Positions 9,338 through 20,492 of a stretch of DNA of 64,000 bases are shown in pieces (the first letter of the stretch is position 1; the number at the start of each line of letters is the position of its first letter). Origin of the DNA: Aureimonas sp. SA4125 (GTDB lineage Bacteria; Pseudomonadota; Alphaproteobacteria; Rhizobiales; Rhizobiaceae); the NCBI RefSeq assembly GCF_019973775.1, contig NZ_AP025032.1, positions 682,001 through 746,000 of the forward strand, written 5' to 3'. The notes under the pieces were generated by a model that saw only the letters and a list, made by a program, of their open reading frames with translations, had not been told where the DNA came from and did no database searches. A program made the position numbers and the translations under genes.

Positions 9338-10753
9338 TCAGGCCTCGGTGCCGCCGACCGTGATCTGGTCCATCCGCAAGTGGGGCTGGCCGACGCCGAC
9401 CGGAACACCCTGGCCTGCCTTGCCGCACATGCCGATGCCGGTGTCGAGCGCCAGATCGTTGCCGATCATCGACACCCGGTGCATCGCCTCGGGGCCGTTG
9501 CCGATCAGCATGGCGCCTTTCAGCGCCTCGCCCACCTTGCCGTCGCGGATGCGGTAGGCCTCGGTGCAGCCGAAGACGAATTTTCCCGAAGTGATGTCCA
9601 CCTGGCCGCCACCGAAGGCCACGGCGTAGATCCCGTCCTTGACCGAGGCGATGATCTCCTCGGGCGTCTTGTCGCCGGCGAGCATCATGGTGTTCGTCAT
9701 TCGTGGCATCGGGGCATGCTGGTAGGATTGGCGGCGGCCGTTGCCGGTCGGCGCCATGCCCATCAGTCGCGCATTCTGGCGATCCTGCATGTAGGCGACG
9801 AGCTTGCCGTCCTCGATGAGGACGGTGCGGTTCGTGGCCGTTCCCTCGTCGTCGATGGTGAGCGAGCCACGCTTTTCGGCAATCGTGCCGTCGTCGACGA
9901 CGGTGACGCCCTTCGCAGCGACCTGTGTGCCGAGAAGACCTGAAAAGGCCGAGGTCTTCTTGCGGTTGAAGTCACCTTCGAGCCCGTGTCCGACCGCCTC
10001 GTGCAGCATGACGCCGGGCCAGCCGGCACCGAGCACGATGTCGAAGGCGCCCGCCGGTGCCGGGACCGCGTCGAGATTGACCATCGCCTGCCGCAACGCT
10101 TCGTCGGCGATCTGCTTCCAGTTCCCGGTCACGAAGAACTCGCCGAAGCCGGTGCGCCCCCCGGCGCCGAAGGAGCCGGACTCCTGCCTGTCGCCGCGGC
10201 CGGCGACGACCGAGACATTGATTCGCACGAGGGGGCGGATATCCCGGACGAGTTGTCCGTCCGCTCTCAGAATCTCGACATTCTGCCATTGCGAGCCGAG
10301 CGTCACCGAGACCTGGCGCACGCAATCGCCCTTGTCCCGGAGATAGGCGTCGATGTCCTGCAGCAGCTTCACCTTCGCCTCGAAACCGGGCGAGGGAATG
10401 GGGTTCTCCTCGCCGTAAAGCTTCTGGTTGGTCCGCTGCGGCGCGTCGGCATAGGTGCCGTGATGGCCTGACTTCACCGCCGTCACGGCCTGGGCCGCGC
10501 GCGACAGTGCCGCCTCCGAGAGATCCCCGGCATGGGCGAAGCCCACCGCCTCGCCGGCGACGACCCGGAGACCGAACCCCTGCTCGGTGTTGAAGTTGCC
10601 CATCTTCAACCGGCCATTGTCGAAGGTGAGCGATTCCTGCTCGCGGTATTCGAGGAACAATTCCCCGTCGTCGGCGCCCGAGAGCGCGTCGCCCAAAATG
10701 CGGTCGATGCCGGCGCGGGAAAGGTCGAAGCGCTCGATCAGCGATGCGGTCAT
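9338..10753 (-). CDS. tldD: Metalloprotease TldD
   Basis: TldD works with PmbA/TldE as a zinc protease; the pair is needed for microcin maturation and CcdA degradation in Escherichia coli, and its role elsewhere is less clear. The 471-residue product is the usual TldD length. The zinc motif HEAVGH is at about residues 250-255, followed by GLEGDFNRKKTSAFSGLLG. Further signatures are VVDDGTIAEKRGSLTIDDEGT and a Gly-rich C-terminus with GKAGQGVPVGVGQPHL. The ATG start precedes MTASLIERFDLSRAG. A partner gene (pmbA) is not in the window. Confidence 0.95.
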   Translation of the reverse strand: MTASLIERFDLSRAGIDRILGDALSGADDGELFLEYREQESLTFDNGRLKMGNFNTEQGFGLRVVAGEAVGFAHAGDLSEAALSRAAQAVTAVKSGHHGTYADAPQRTNQKLYGEENPIPSPGFEAKVKLLQDIDAYLRDKGDCVRQVSVTLGSQWQNVEILRADGQLVRDIRPLVRINVSVVAGRGDRQESGSFGAGGRTGFGEFFVTGNWKQIADEALRQAMVNLDAVPAPAGAFDIVLGAGWPGVMLHEAVGHGLEGDFNRKKTSAFSGLLGTQVAAKGVTVVDDGTIAEKRGSLTIDDEGTATNRTVLIEDGKLVAYMQDRQNARLMGMAPTGNGRRQSYQHAPMPRMTNTMMLAGDKTPEEIIASVKDGIYAVAFGGGQVDITSGKFVFGCTEAYRIRDGKVGEALKGAMLIGNGPEAMHRVSMIGNDLALDTGIGMCGKAGQGVPVGVGQPHLRMDQITVGGTEA

Positions 10754-10869
10754 GACGGCTATCCAATCTCAAGGGGACGAGCGTCAGACATAGGCGCTGG
10801 CGCGGCCGGTCTCAATGCGCAGGAGACTTCAAGAACCCTGTTCTGGCGTCGCGCCCCGGTGGTGACGGT

Positions 10870-11388
10870 TCAAGGGAGGGCGGCGAAGCCCGCGCCAAAA
10901 CCGTTCAGGTCGACGGGAATGCCGATGCCCTCTTCCGGCGTCTGGAAGACGATGAATGTCGCGCTCTTGCCGGTCGACAGCGTCGTCAGCAAGGTCTCTT
11001 CCAGGATCACCTCGGCATAGCATCCGTCCGAGAAGCAGCGCACGAACTGCGCCCGGCCGATGTCCTTGCCGTCGACATATAGCCCGAGGCCATTGGGGAG
11101 AAGAATTCCGAGCGGCGCCAGGATCCGCAGGATCCGCGCCTTACCGTCGGCGGTCTTCAGCGCCACGACGGAGAGCCCGACCTCGGGCCGGTCTTCCGCC
11201 ACGACATTCTGCAGGAGGGCGCACTGGTCGCCCGGCGCTCCCGCCGGCCGGTCGCAGACGACGGCCCAGGCACCGTGCTGCGACTTGACCGTGCCGGTCG
11301 CCCCCGACTGGGCCAAAGCCGGTGTCGCCGCGCCGGCAAGAATTGCCAGAATGGCTGCGGCCAACGCCGACTTCGTCTTCATGATCAT
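10870..11388 (-). CDS. Invasion-associated locus B (IalB) family protein
   Basis: This is a secreted or periplasmic protein of the IalB family, named after a Bartonella factor linked to erythrocyte invasion but widespread in free-living alphaproteobacteria, where its role is unknown. From the ATG at 11388 the product is 172 residues. It has a signal peptide (MIMKTKSALAAAILAILAG, cleavage likely after ALA), then HGAWAVVCDR and the two-Cys block VRCFSDGCYAEV, as in the family. GGGTGAG precedes the start. The name should not be taken as evidence of pathogenicity. Confidence 0.85.
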   Translation of the reverse strand: MIMKTKSALAAAILAILAGAATPALAQSGATGTVKSQHGAWAVVCDRPAGAPGDQCALLQNVVAEDRPEVGLSVVALKTADGKARILRILAPLGILLPNGLGLYVDGKDIGRAQFVRCFSDGCYAEVILEETLLTTLSTGKSATFIVFQTPEEGIGIPVDLNGFGAGFAALP

Positions 11389-11763
11389 CGTCTCACCCGA
11401 ATCAGAACGAAGCCACTGTGTGGCAGACATGGAAAACAAATGGTTAAACGACATAAATCGTGGCACAATCGCGGGGTCCTGTCACGAATTCGATCGCGTT
11501 GCGGTGATTGGGCCGGTAGCGCTATCCCGCAGAACCTCGCGACCCCCGGCCGGTGACGGACATTAGGACGGCGAGCATAGCGAAAATGTCGCAAGCCGCC
11601 TCTAGTTTGGAAATGTTGCAGAACAAGCGTTTTCGTGGTTTGAACCCTCCAAGGTTCAGGCTAGAGACGTCGGTGCATTCCAAGCGCGCGTTGCCATTGC
11701 AGCGCTGCGGGAATGTCCGACTGGATTGCCGCAGGCCGGTGCGTCCGCGACAGGGAGAGCAGT
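11389..11763. other. 375-base gap between the IalB gene and coxB
   Basis: This region is the divergent upstream space of the IalB-like gene and the cytochrome oxidase locus, and should contain both promoters. One structure stands out: an exact inverted repeat TGAACC / GGTTCA with a six-base loop at 11641-11658, about 105 bases before coxB. The DNA around 11420-11480 and 11570-11640 is more AT-rich than its surroundings. No RNA gene or further coding region was recognised. Confidence 0.5.
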
Positions 11764-12705
11764 GTGAAGAGAACCATGATCGCGGCGGCGGCCGTGTCCG
11801 TCAGCGGCCTTGCCGCTTTTGCCCAGGACGGGGTGCGTGCCGGGCAACCGCACGACTGGCACATCGATCTGCAGGAGGCGCTGTCTCCGGTCGAGGCCAA
11901 TATCCACTGGTTCAGCAACTACGTTCTCGCCTTCATCATCCCGATCACCATCCTCGTCGCGGCTCTGCTGGCCTGGGTCGCCTACCGCTACAACGAGCGG
12001 CGCAACCCCGTCGCGTCGCGCACGAGCCACAACACCACGATCGAGGTGATCTGGACCGTGGCGCCGGTGCTGGTGCTGCTCTGCCTCGCCATTCCGTCGT
12101 TCCAGCTCCTGACCGAGCAGTACAATCCGCCGAGCCCGCCCGAGTTGACGATCAAGGCCACCGGGTTCCAGTGGTATTGGGGCTATGAATACCAGGAAGG
12201 CGACGTCGATCCGTCAGCCCCGCCCGTCGCCGCCGCCGCCGCGACGGAGGCCGCGCCCGCGGCAGAGCCCGTGACGTTTGATTCCTACATGCTGTCGGAA
12301 ACCGACAGGCCCGGATCGGGCAAGGAAGACATGGGCGAGTATCCCCGTCTTCTGGCCGTCGACAACGAGATGGTCGTCCCCGTCGACACGGTGATCCGCA
12401 TTCTCGCCACCTCCGGGGACGTGATCCACTCCTTTGCCATTCCCTCGATGGGCGTGAAGGTCGATGCCGTCCCAGGGCGCAACAACGAGTACTGGTTCTC
12501 GGCGAACCGCGAGGGTCTTTTCTACGGGCAGTGCTCCGAACTGTGCGGGCTCAACCATGCGTTCATGCCGATCGCCGTCCGCGTCGTCTCGAAGGAGCAG
12601 TTCGCCACCTGGCGTGCCGCTGCTGCAGCCGACGTCGCTGCCGCCAACCAGGCGCTTGTCGCTTCCATCCAGTCCGCAGGCGCCGTCGCGGTCGCTGGTC
12701 GGTAA
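11764..12705 (+). CDS. coxB: Cytochrome c oxidase subunit II
   Basis: This subunit accepts electrons from cytochrome c through the binuclear CuA centre of the aa3-type terminal oxidase. From the GTG at 11764 (GGGAG upstream) the product is 313 residues: a signal peptide ending near AFA, two membrane helices (about residues 50-75 and 95-115), the aromatic segment GFQWYWGYEYQ, and the CuA motif CSELCGLNHAFM with the usual C-x3-C-x3-H-x2-M. An Ala/Pro-rich insert (VDPSAPPVAAAAATEAAPAA) sits between the aromatic segment and the CuA domain and is not normal for the family. It is the first gene of the oxidase locus, 24 bases before coxA. Confidence 0.95.
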   Translation: MKRTMIAAAAVSVSGLAAFAQDGVRAGQPHDWHIDLQEALSPVEANIHWFSNYVLAFIIPITILVAALLAWVAYRYNERRNPVASRTSHNTTIEVIWTVAPVLVLLCLAIPSFQLLTEQYNPPSPPELTIKATGFQWYWGYEYQEGDVDPSAPPVAAAAATEAAPAAEPVTFDSYMLSETDRPGSGKEDMGEYPRLLAVDNEMVVPVDTVIRILATSGDVIHSFAIPSMGVKVDAVPGRNNEYWFSANREGLFYGQCSELCGLNHAFMPIAVRVVSKEQFATWRAAAAADVAAANQALVASIQSAGAVAVAGR

Positions 12706-14331
<1,626 letters not shown>

Positions 14332-14360
14332 GCCGACGCCAAGCGGACGCCAAACGAAAG

Positions 14361-14390
14361 GACGATCCCGGCAATCGGGATCGTCTTCCT
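14361..14390 (+). terminator. Rho-independent-type hairpin after coxA
   Basis: A perfect 10-base stem, GACGATCCCG and CGGGATCGTC, with a five-base loop at 14361-14385 is followed by TTCCT. It lies 30 bases after the coxA stop and about 100 bases before ctaB. It probably ends or weakens the coxBA transcript and would let the structural subunits be made in excess over the assembly factors. Confidence 0.7.
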
Positions 14391-14488
14391 GAAAAGCGGC
14401 CGGCGCCAAGTCGGTCCGATGCCTTACGCCATCCGGGCGGCCTCGACGGGCGCTTGGGAGGTCAGGGCGGGAATGCCCGAGGTTTCAA

Positions 14489-15439
14489 GTGAGCGCAGTC
14501 GACATCACCGAATTGGACGTTTCCGGCGACCGCAGCGGCATCAGCCTCGCCGAGCCCGGCGACTTCTTCGCGCTGTTGAAACCGCGGGTCATGTCGCTGG
14601 TCGTTCTCACCGCGATCACCGGATTGGTCCTCGCGCCCGGCCCGATCAATCCCGCGCTCGCCTTCATCGCCATCCTGTCGATCGCACTCGGCGCCGGCGC
14701 GTCCGGCGCGCTGAACATGTGGTATGACGCCGATATCGACGCCGTCATGGGGCGCACCGCGACCCGGCCCGTACCGGCGGGGCGCATCGCACCAGAGACG
14801 GCACTGGCCTTCGGTCTTGCCATGTCGCTCCTGTCGGTCTGCATGCTGGGCCTGGCGCTGAATTGGTTCGCCGCCGCCTTCCTCGCCTTCACCATCTTCT
14901 TCTATGCCGTCGTCTACACGATGGTGCTGAAGCGCTGGACGCCGCAGAACATCGTCATCGGCGGCGCTGCCGGCGCCTTCCCGCCAATGATCGGCTGGGC
15001 CTGCGTCACCGGTGGTGTCTCGATGGAGAGCGCCATCCTCTTCCTCATCATTTTCCTCTGGACGCCGCCGCATTTCTGGGCGCTCGCCATGTTCAAGATG
15101 AAGGACTATGCGGCGGCGGGCGTACCGATGCTCCCGAACGTTGCGGGCGAGACCGCCACGCGGTTCCAGATCTTCGTCTATTCCCTGATTCTCGTGCCCG
15201 TCGGCTTTCTGCCGTTTGCGATGGGCTTTGCCGGCCCCGTCTACGGGATCGCCTCGGTGCTCCTCGGCGCCTATTTCGTCTATCTCGCCTGGCAGACCTA
15301 CCGCATGGCCGACGGCGACGAGAAGATGCTGCCGGCCAAGCGCCTCTTCGGCTTCTCGATCGCCTATCTGTTCTCGCTTTTCGGCATTCTGCTGGTCGAG
15401 GGCCTTGTCGCCCGCCTGACAACGGCCGGAGGGCTTTGA
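14489..15439 (+). CDS. ctaB: Haem O synthase (protohaem IX farnesyltransferase)
   Basis: This membrane prenyltransferase adds a farnesyl group to haem B, giving haem O, the precursor of haem A for this oxidase. The 316-residue product is multi-helical with the UbiA-family metal-binding pattern [19 protein letters not shown] near residue 73 and the second loop [15 protein letters not shown]. It starts [19 protein letters not shown] after a 30-residue leader. The start is the GTG at 14489, with GAGG about eight bases upstream. It begins a tight run ctaB, coxF-like, ctaG; the next gene starts one base after its stop. Confidence 0.95.
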   Translation: MSAVDITELDVSGDRSGISLAEPGDFFALLKPRVMSLVVLTAITGLVLAPGPINPALAFIAILSIALGAGASGALNMWYDADIDAVMGRTATRPVPAGRIAPETALAFGLAMSLLSVCMLGLALNWFAAAFLAFTIFFYAVVYTMVLKRWTPQNIVIGGAAGAFPPMIGWACVTGGVSMESAILFLIIFLWTPPHFWALAMFKMKDYAAAGVPMLPNVAGETATRFQIFVYSLILVPVGFLPFAMGFAGPVYGIASVLLGAYFVYLAWQTYRMADGDEKMLPAKRLFGFSIAYLFSLFGILLVEGLVARLTTAGGL

Positions 15440-15440
15440 C

Positions 15441-15575
15441 ATGAGCAACGAGCGCATCACGCTGACCGAACGCGAGGCGCGGGCCCGGCGCAACCGGTCG
15501 ATTGCGATCGGCGTGTTTCTGGCCGCCCTCGTCGTCCTCTTCTACGTCGTCACCATTACCAAGATGGGGAGCTGA
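15441..15575 (+). CDS. Small CoxF-like single-helix protein of the oxidase locus
   Basis: This short gene encodes 44 residues: [20 protein letters not shown] followed by one membrane helix ([19 protein letters not shown]) and a short tail. It has a basic cytoplasmic N-terminus and a single transmembrane segment, like the tiny CoxF/putative assembly proteins found between ctaB and ctaG in many alphaproteobacterial oxidase loci. It starts one base after ctaB and ends two bases before ctaG, so it is certainly in the same transcript. Its role in oxidase assembly is inferred from position only. Confidence 0.8.
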   Translation: MSNERITLTEREARARRNRSIAIGVFLAALVVLFYVVTITKMGS

Positions 15576-15577
15576 CA

Positions 15578-16186
15578 ATGCCGGACACTCGGCCTCTGCG
15601 CAGTGCGCAGGTCCGCCGCCGCGATACCACGATCGCCGTCGCCTGCCTCGCCTTCGCCTGCGGAATGGTCGGGGCAGCCTATGCAGCGGTGCCGCTCTAC
15701 CAGATGTTCTGCCAGGTGACAGGCTACGGCGGAACGACCCAGCGCGCCGATGCGGCGCCGACGCGCATCATCGACCGCAAGGTCGCGGTGCGATTCGATG
15801 CCAATGCCTCGCCGTCGGTTCCCTGGTCCTTCAAGCCGATGGAGCGCGAGGTCGTCGTGCGGCTCGGCGAAGTCCAGCAGACCAGCTATTTCGTCAAGAA
15901 CCTGTCGAACGAGCGCATCACGGCGCAGGCGACCTACAATGTGACGCCGATCACGGCGGGAAGCTACTTCAACAAGATTTCATGCTTCTGCTTCACCGAT
16001 CAGACGCTCGAGCCCGGCGAGAGCCGCGAGATGCCGATCGTGTTCTTCGTCGATCCTGCCATGCTGGAGACCGAAGAATTGAAGGACGCGCCGGCGATCA
16101 CGCTGTCCTACACCTTCTTCCGCGAGGACAAGCCCGCTCCGGTCGCCGAGGCACCTTCGTCCGTGAAGGCGAACGACAAACTGTAA
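15578..16186 (+). CDS. ctaG: Cytochrome c oxidase assembly copper chaperone CtaG/Cox11
   Basis: This membrane-anchored protein delivers copper to the CuB site of subunit I. The 202-residue product has one N-terminal membrane helix (TIAVACLAFACGMVGAAYAA) and a periplasmic immunoglobulin-like domain. It contains VPLYQMFCQVTGYGGTTQ and the hallmark copper-binding CFCF in NKISCFCFTDQTL near residue 137, followed by the partner motif MPIVFFVDP. Length fits the family. It follows the CoxF-like gene after two bases. Confidence 0.96.
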   Translation: MPDTRPLRSAQVRRRDTTIAVACLAFACGMVGAAYAAVPLYQMFCQVTGYGGTTQRADAAPTRIIDRKVAVRFDANASPSVPWSFKPMEREVVVRLGEVQQTSYFVKNLSNERITAQATYNVTPITAGSYFNKISCFCFTDQTLEPGESREMPIVFFVDPAMLETEELKDAPAITLSYTFFREDKPAPVAEAPSSVKANDKL

Positions 16187-16275
16187 AGCCTCACATTGAT
16201 GGGGCGAGAATGCTGGAGCTCGGGCGCGAACCCGTATAGACGTCACGAAGGCATGGAAGACCGGGGATAGAACGA

Positions 16276-17157
16276 ATGGCCGACACCACTCACGGCAAGC
16301 AGCACGACTACCACATCATCGATCCCAGTCCCTGGCCTTTCCTCGCCTCGCTCGGCTCGCTGATCATGTTCTTTGGCGCCGTCGGTTGGATGCGCCAGCA
16401 CGCCGATCAGCAGTTCCTGGTTTTCGGCGTCGATCTCGCCACGCCGTGGATCTTCTTCATCGGCTTCGCCCTCGTCCTGTACGTGATGTTTGCATGGTGG
16501 TCGGACACGATAAAGGAAGGGCAGGAGGGCGCCCACACCCGCGTCGTGTCGATGCACCTGCGCTACGGCATGATCATGTTCATCGCCTCCGAGGTGATGT
16601 TCTTCGTCGCCTGGTTCTGGGCCTTCTTCGACGCCAGCCTCTACCCGAACGAGGCGATCCAGGCGGCGCGTGTGGAAGCGATGGGGGGCCAGTGGCCGCC
16701 GGTTGGCATCGAGTCGCTCGACCCGCTTCACCTGCCTCTGTTCAACACGATCACGCTGCTTCTGTCGGGCACCACCGTCACCTGGGCGCACCATGCCCTT
16801 CTGCACAACGATCGCAGGGGGCTCATCATGGGCCTCTCCGCAACGGTCGTACTCGGCCTGATCTTCTCCTACGTCCAGTATTATGAATATGCCCACGCAC
16901 CCTTCGCCTTCGCCGGCTCGATCTACGGCTCGACCTTCTACATGGCGACCGGCTTCCACGGCTTCCACGTCATCGTCGGGACGATCTTCCTGTTGGTCTG
17001 TCTGATTCGCGCAGCGTCGGGCCAGTTCACGCCTCAGCGGCATTTCGGCTTCGAGGCGGCCGCCTGGTACTGGCACTTCGTCGATGTGGTCTGGCTGTTC
17101 CTCTTCTTCTCCATCTATATCTGGGGCAGCTGGGGCGCGGTGATCCACGTCGAATAG
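16276..17157 (+). CDS. coxC: Cytochrome c oxidase subunit III
   Basis: This is the third core subunit, a seven-helix membrane protein that stabilises the oxidase and its proton uptake. The 293-residue product begins KQHDYHIIDPSPWPFLASLG, carries the conserved ASEVMFFVAWFWAFF segment and ends with HFVDVVWLFLFFSIYIWG, all family signatures. It lies 89 bases after ctaG and is followed by a strong terminator, so it closes the main oxidase transcript. Confidence 0.97.
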   Translation: MADTTHGKQHDYHIIDPSPWPFLASLGSLIMFFGAVGWMRQHADQQFLVFGVDLATPWIFFIGFALVLYVMFAWWSDTIKEGQEGAHTRVVSMHLRYGMIMFIASEVMFFVAWFWAFFDASLYPNEAIQAARVEAMGGQWPPVGIESLDPLHLPLFNTITLLLSGTTVTWAHHALLHNDRRGLIMGLSATVVLGLIFSYVQYYEYAHAPFAFAGSIYGSTFYMATGFHGFHVIVGTIFLLVCLIRAASGQFTPQRHFGFEAAAWYWHFVDVVWLFLFFSIYIWGSWGAVIHVE

Positions 17158-17182
17158 CCCTCGACACCGACATCAGGATTTC

Positions 17183-17216
17183 GAAGAAGGCGGCGCATCC
17201 TGCGGCCGCCTTCTTC
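17183..17216 (+). terminator. Rho-independent terminator after coxC
   Basis: A perfect 12-base stem (GAAGAAGGCGGC with GCCGCCTTCTTC) encloses a ten-base loop and is followed by ATTTG. It starts 25 bases after the coxC stop. This is the best terminator in the oxidase region. Confidence 0.85.
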
Positions 17217-17235
17217 ATTTGAGGAACCTCTCGTC

Positions 17236-17628
17236 ATGGCCGAAGACGAAACGCTCTCTGCGCCCGTGAGCGCGGCCCGGATGACGATGCGCAATCGCTG
17301 CCCGCGCTGCGGCGAAGGAAAGCTTTTCAAGGGCTATCTCTCGCTGCGCCCGGGTTGCCCGGAATGCGGTCTCGACTATGCCTTCATCGATTCCGGCGAC
17401 GGACCGGCAGTCTTCGTCATCCTCATCATCGGTTTTATCGTCGTCGGACTGGCGCTCTGGGTCGAGGTCAGCTGGACCCCGCCGTTCTGGGTGCATTTTC
17501 TGCTCTGGCTACCGCTGACGCTGATCCTCTGCCTGCCGCTCCTGCGCCTCCTGAAAGGACTGATGATCGGCCTGCAGTACCGGAACCGCGCTGCGGAAGG
17601 GCGGCTGAGCAATGATGGCGAGAACTGA
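17236..17628 (+). CDS. DUF983 family zinc-ribbon membrane protein
   Basis: This is a 130-residue protein with an N-terminal zinc ribbon, CPRCGEGKLFKGYLS followed by GCPECGLDY (two CxxC pairs, residues about 21-46), and two membrane helices (VFVILIIGFIVVGLALWVEV and FLLWLPLTLILCLPLLRLL). It belongs to the DUF983 family, which commonly sits between subunit III and SURF1 in alphaproteobacteria. A part in oxidase assembly is inferred from this position; no biochemical role is known to me. It overlaps the start of the SURF1 gene by 17 bases. Confidence 0.88.
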   Translation: MAEDETLSAPVSAARMTMRNRCPRCGEGKLFKGYLSLRPGCPECGLDYAFIDSGDGPAVFVILIIGFIVVGLALWVEVSWTPPFWVHFLLWLPLTLILCLPLLRLLKGLMIGLQYRNRAAEGRLSNDGEN

Positions 17629-18400
17629 CATGCCGGCAAGGCCGAATAGACGCCTGCGCTTCTGGGTCGCCATCGCAGCTTGCCTCGCCGGCATCGCGGT
17701 GCTGTGCACGCTCGGCTCCTGGCAGCTTGAGCGCCTCGTCTGGAAGGAGGCGCTGATCGCCTCCATCGAGGCCCGCCGCCACGCCGAACCACAGTCCCTC
17801 GGCGCGGTCGAGAAACGCTATGCCGCATCGAGCGACGTCGAATATGTCCCGATGCGCGTCGAGGGGAGATTCCTGCACGAGGGGGCGCGGTATTTTCTGT
17901 CGACCTTCCAGGGCAATGCCGGCTGGAACCTCTACGAGCCGCTGCAGCTCGCCGATGGCCGCCTGCTCTTCGTCAACCGCGGCTTCGTGCCCTATGCCCT
18001 GAAGGACCCCGCGCTGCGCGAGGAGAAGGCTTCAGGCCCTGTCAGCGTCACGGGTCTGGCCCGCAATCCGACGGCCGAAAGGCCGGACTCGGCGCCCGAC
18101 AACGACCCGGTCCAGAACGTCTACTTCTGGAAGAGCCTTCCCGACATGACGACCGGTCTTTCGCTCCCGGCCGGAGCGACGTTCCTGCCCTTCTTCCTCG
18201 ACGCCGGGCCGAGTCCTGCAGCCGACGGCTATCCCATGGGCGGGACGACGATCATCGAGTTGCCGAACAGCCACCTCTCCTATGCCATCACCTGGTTCGG
18301 TCTGGCCTTGACGCTTGCCGTGATGCTCGTCTCCTTCATCGTCCGGTCTCTGCGCGGACCGCGCCCCGAAGGTGAGGAAGAGGCGCCCGTCAAGGGTTGA
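17612..18400 (+). CDS. SURF1 family cytochrome oxidase assembly protein
   Basis: SURF1/Shy1 proteins help insert haem A into subunit I. The 262-residue product has the usual plan: a first membrane helix ([21 protein letters not shown]), then [12 protein letters not shown], a large periplasmic domain with [12 protein letters not shown], and a second helix near the C-terminus after [17 protein letters not shown]. Possible starts are the ATGs at 17612, 17615 and 17630; none has a strong ribosome site, and the first overlaps the DUF983 stop, suggesting translational coupling. Confidence 0.92.
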   Translation: MMARTDMPARPNRRLRFWVAIAACLAGIAVLCTLGSWQLERLVWKEALIASIEARRHAEPQSLGAVEKRYAASSDVEYVPMRVEGRFLHEGARYFLSTFQGNAGWNLYEPLQLADGRLLFVNRGFVPYALKDPALREEKASGPVSVTGLARNPTAERPDSAPDNDPVQNVYFWKSLPDMTTGLSLPAGATFLPFFLDAGPSPAADGYPMGGTTIIELPNSHLSYAITWFGLALTLAVMLVSFIVRSLRGPRPEGEEEAPVKG

Positions 18401-18473
18401 CAGGAGGGGTCCTGATCCCTTCATTCGCCCCGACGACGCAGCCATCCGACGCCCGCGCCGAACGGAGAGCGCC

Positions 18474-19514
18474 TTGCTCCAGACCAGCCAGCCGTCATCC
18501 CTGCCGAAGCTCACCATCCGCCTGTGTGAGCCGCGCGGCTTCTGTGCCGGCGTCGACCGGGCGATCCAGATCGTGGTGCTTGCCCTGAAGAAATACGGCG
18601 CGCCGGTCTATGTTCGGCACGAGATCGTCCACAACCGTTACGTCGTCGAAGGACTGGAGACGCTCGGCGCGGTCTTCGTCAAGGAACTCTCCGACGTGCC
18701 GCCCGACGGCCAGCCGGTGGTCTTCTCTGCCCATGGCGTGCCGAAATCGGTGCCGGCCGAGGCGACGGAGCGCGAACTCCTCTATCTCGATGCGACCTGT
18801 CCGCTCGTGTCGAAGGTTCACAAGCAAGCCATGCTGCACGTCAAGCGCGGCCGTCACGTGCTCCTGATCGGTCACCGCGGTCACCCGGAAGTCATCGGCA
18901 CCATGGGTCAGCTGCCGCCGGGCGCGGCAACGCTGATCGAAAGCGAGGACGATGTCGCACGGCTGGTCGCGGCCGATCCGGCGATGCTCGGCTTTGTCAC
19001 GCAGACGACGCTGTCGGTCGACGATACCGCCGGCATCGTCGACGCGCTGATGGCGAGATTTCCCGACATGGCCGCGCCCTCGTCCGAATCGATCTGCTAC
19101 GCCACGACCAATCGTCAGGAGGCGGTGAAAGCCGCGGCGCCCGGCGCCGACGTCTTCCTCATCGTCGGCGCACCGAACTCGTCGAACTCGATGCGCCTCG
19201 TCGAGGTGGCGACGCGCGCGGGTGCACTGGCCGGCCATCTCGTCCAGCGGGCGACCGACATCCCCTGGGCAATCATCGGCGAGGGCTCGACGATCGCCAT
19301 GTCGGCGGGTGCTTCGGCGCCGGAGATCGTCGTCGACGAGATCATCGATGCCTTTCGCGCGCGCTTCGACGTCCGCATCGAACTGGTGCGCACGGCCGAG
19401 GAAAACGAGAACTTCCCGGTCATGCGAAGCCTGCGCGACACTCCTCTCACCAATGCCGACATGGCCTTCGTCAACGGCGACAACCGCCCCCTCGTCGCCT
19501 TCGGCGGGGCCTGA
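18474..19514 (+). CDS. ispH: 4-hydroxy-3-methylbut-2-enyl diphosphate reductase
   Basis: IspH is an iron-sulfur enzyme making isopentenyl and dimethylallyl diphosphate in the last MEP-pathway step. All three cluster cysteines are present: [14 protein letters not shown] (Cys24), [11 protein letters not shown], and [13 protein letters not shown]. The product is 346 residues. No ATG lies near the conserved N-terminus. The TTG at 18474 is chosen because GGAGAG sits five to six bases upstream and the length then matches homologues; an upstream start at 18372 would overlap SURF1 and add an Arg-rich leader. The use of TTG may keep expression low. Confidence 0.95.
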   Translation: MLQTSQPSSLPKLTIRLCEPRGFCAGVDRAIQIVVLALKKYGAPVYVRHEIVHNRYVVEGLETLGAVFVKELSDVPPDGQPVVFSAHGVPKSVPAEATERELLYLDATCPLVSKVHKQAMLHVKRGRHVLLIGHRGHPEVIGTMGQLPPGAATLIESEDDVARLVAADPAMLGFVTQTTLSVDDTAGIVDALMARFPDMAAPSSESICYATTNRQEAVKAAAPGADVFLIVGAPNSSNSMRLVEVATRAGALAGHLVQRATDIPWAIIGEGSTIAMSAGASAPEIVVDEIIDAFRARFDVRIELVRTAEENENFPVMRSLRDTPLTNADMAFVNGDNRPLVAFGGA

Positions 19515-19517
19515 TCC

Positions 19518-20492
19518 ATGGCCGTCTACACCGATGTCTCGGAAACCGATCTGGCGCGCTTCCTCGCCGACTACGACGTCGGCATGCTCCTCAGCTACAA
19601 GGGCATCGCCGAAGGCGTCGAGAACTCGAACTTTTTGATCCACACCGAAGCCGGCAGCTTCATCCTCACGCTCTACGAAAAGCGCGTCGAGCGGGGCGAC
19701 CTGCCCTTCTTCATCGGCCTGATGGAACACCTCGCCAGCCGCGGTCTTTCCTGTCCGCTGCCGGTGCCGCGCAGCGACGGTGAACGTCTCGGCGAACTTG
19801 TCGGTCGCCCAGCGGCGGTGTTCACCTTTCTGGAAGGGATGTGGACGCGCCGACCCGCCGTCTCCCACTGCCGCGCCGTCGGTGTCGCCATGGCAGGGAT
19901 GCACGCGGCCGCGGCCGATTTCCCCTTGCGCCGCCCCAATGCGCTGACCGTCGACGCCTGGCGCCCGCTTGCCGAGGCCTGCGGCGAGGCGGCAGACCGC
20001 GTCGAGCCGGGCCTTGCCGCCGAGATCGCGGCCGAGCTCGCCGTGCTCGAAGCCGGCTGGCCGACGGACCTGCCGACCGGTGTCATCCACGCCGACCTCT
20101 TCCCCGACAACGTCTTCTTCCTCGCCGGCGACCTGTCGGGCCTCATCGACTTCTATTTCGCCTGCAACGACATTCTCTCCTACGATCTCGCCATCGGCCT
20201 CTGCGCCTGGTGCTTCGAGCCGGACGGCGCCTTCAACGTCACGAAGGGGAGGGCGATGATCGAGGGCTACCGCTCGGTGCGGCAGCTGTCGGACGCGGAG
20301 ATCGCGGCGCTGCCTATGCTGGCGCGCGGCGCCGCCATGCGCTTTCTGCTGACGCGGCTCTACGACTGGCTGAACACGCCCGAAGGCTCCTTCGTCACGA
20401 AGAAGGACCCTAAAGAGTATCTGAAGAAGCTGCGCTTTCACCGGAGCGTGGCGAGCGCTGCCGACTACGGCATCGAAACGGAGACTGCATGA
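19518..20492 (+). CDS. thrB: Homoserine kinase (type II, aminoglycoside-phosphotransferase-like)
   Basis: This kinase phosphorylates homoserine in threonine biosynthesis. The 324-residue protein has the choline-kinase/APH fold rather than the GHMP fold of E. coli Thr[21 protein letters not shown] at the N-terminus, the catalytic loop [14 protein letters not shown] near residue 192, and the metal motif [19 protein letters not shown]. It starts three bases after ispH and overlaps rnhA by four bases (ATGA), so the three are translationally linked. The next pathway enzyme, threonine synthase, is encoded separately at 28.5 kb. Confidence 0.94.
   Translation: MAVYTDVSETDLARFLADYDVGMLLSYKGIAEGVENSNFLIHTEAGSFILTLYEKRVERGDLPFFIGLMEHLASRGLSCPLPVPRSDGERLGELVGRPAAVFTFLEGMWTRRPAVSHCRAVGVAMAGMHAAAADFPLRRPNALTVDAWRPLAEACGEAADRVEPGLAAEIAAELAVLEAGWPTDLPTGVIHADLFPDNVFFLAGDLSGLIDFYFACNDILSYDLAIGLCAWCFEPDGAFNVTKGRAMIEGYRSVRQLSDAEIAALPMLARGAAMRFLLTRLYDWLNTPEGSFVTKKDPKEYLKKLRFHRSVASAADYGIETETA

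Noticed and set aside
10870..11388. Reading the IalB-like gene as a virulence factor
   Set aside because: The family is common in environmental alphaproteobacteria; the name alone is no evidence of invasion.
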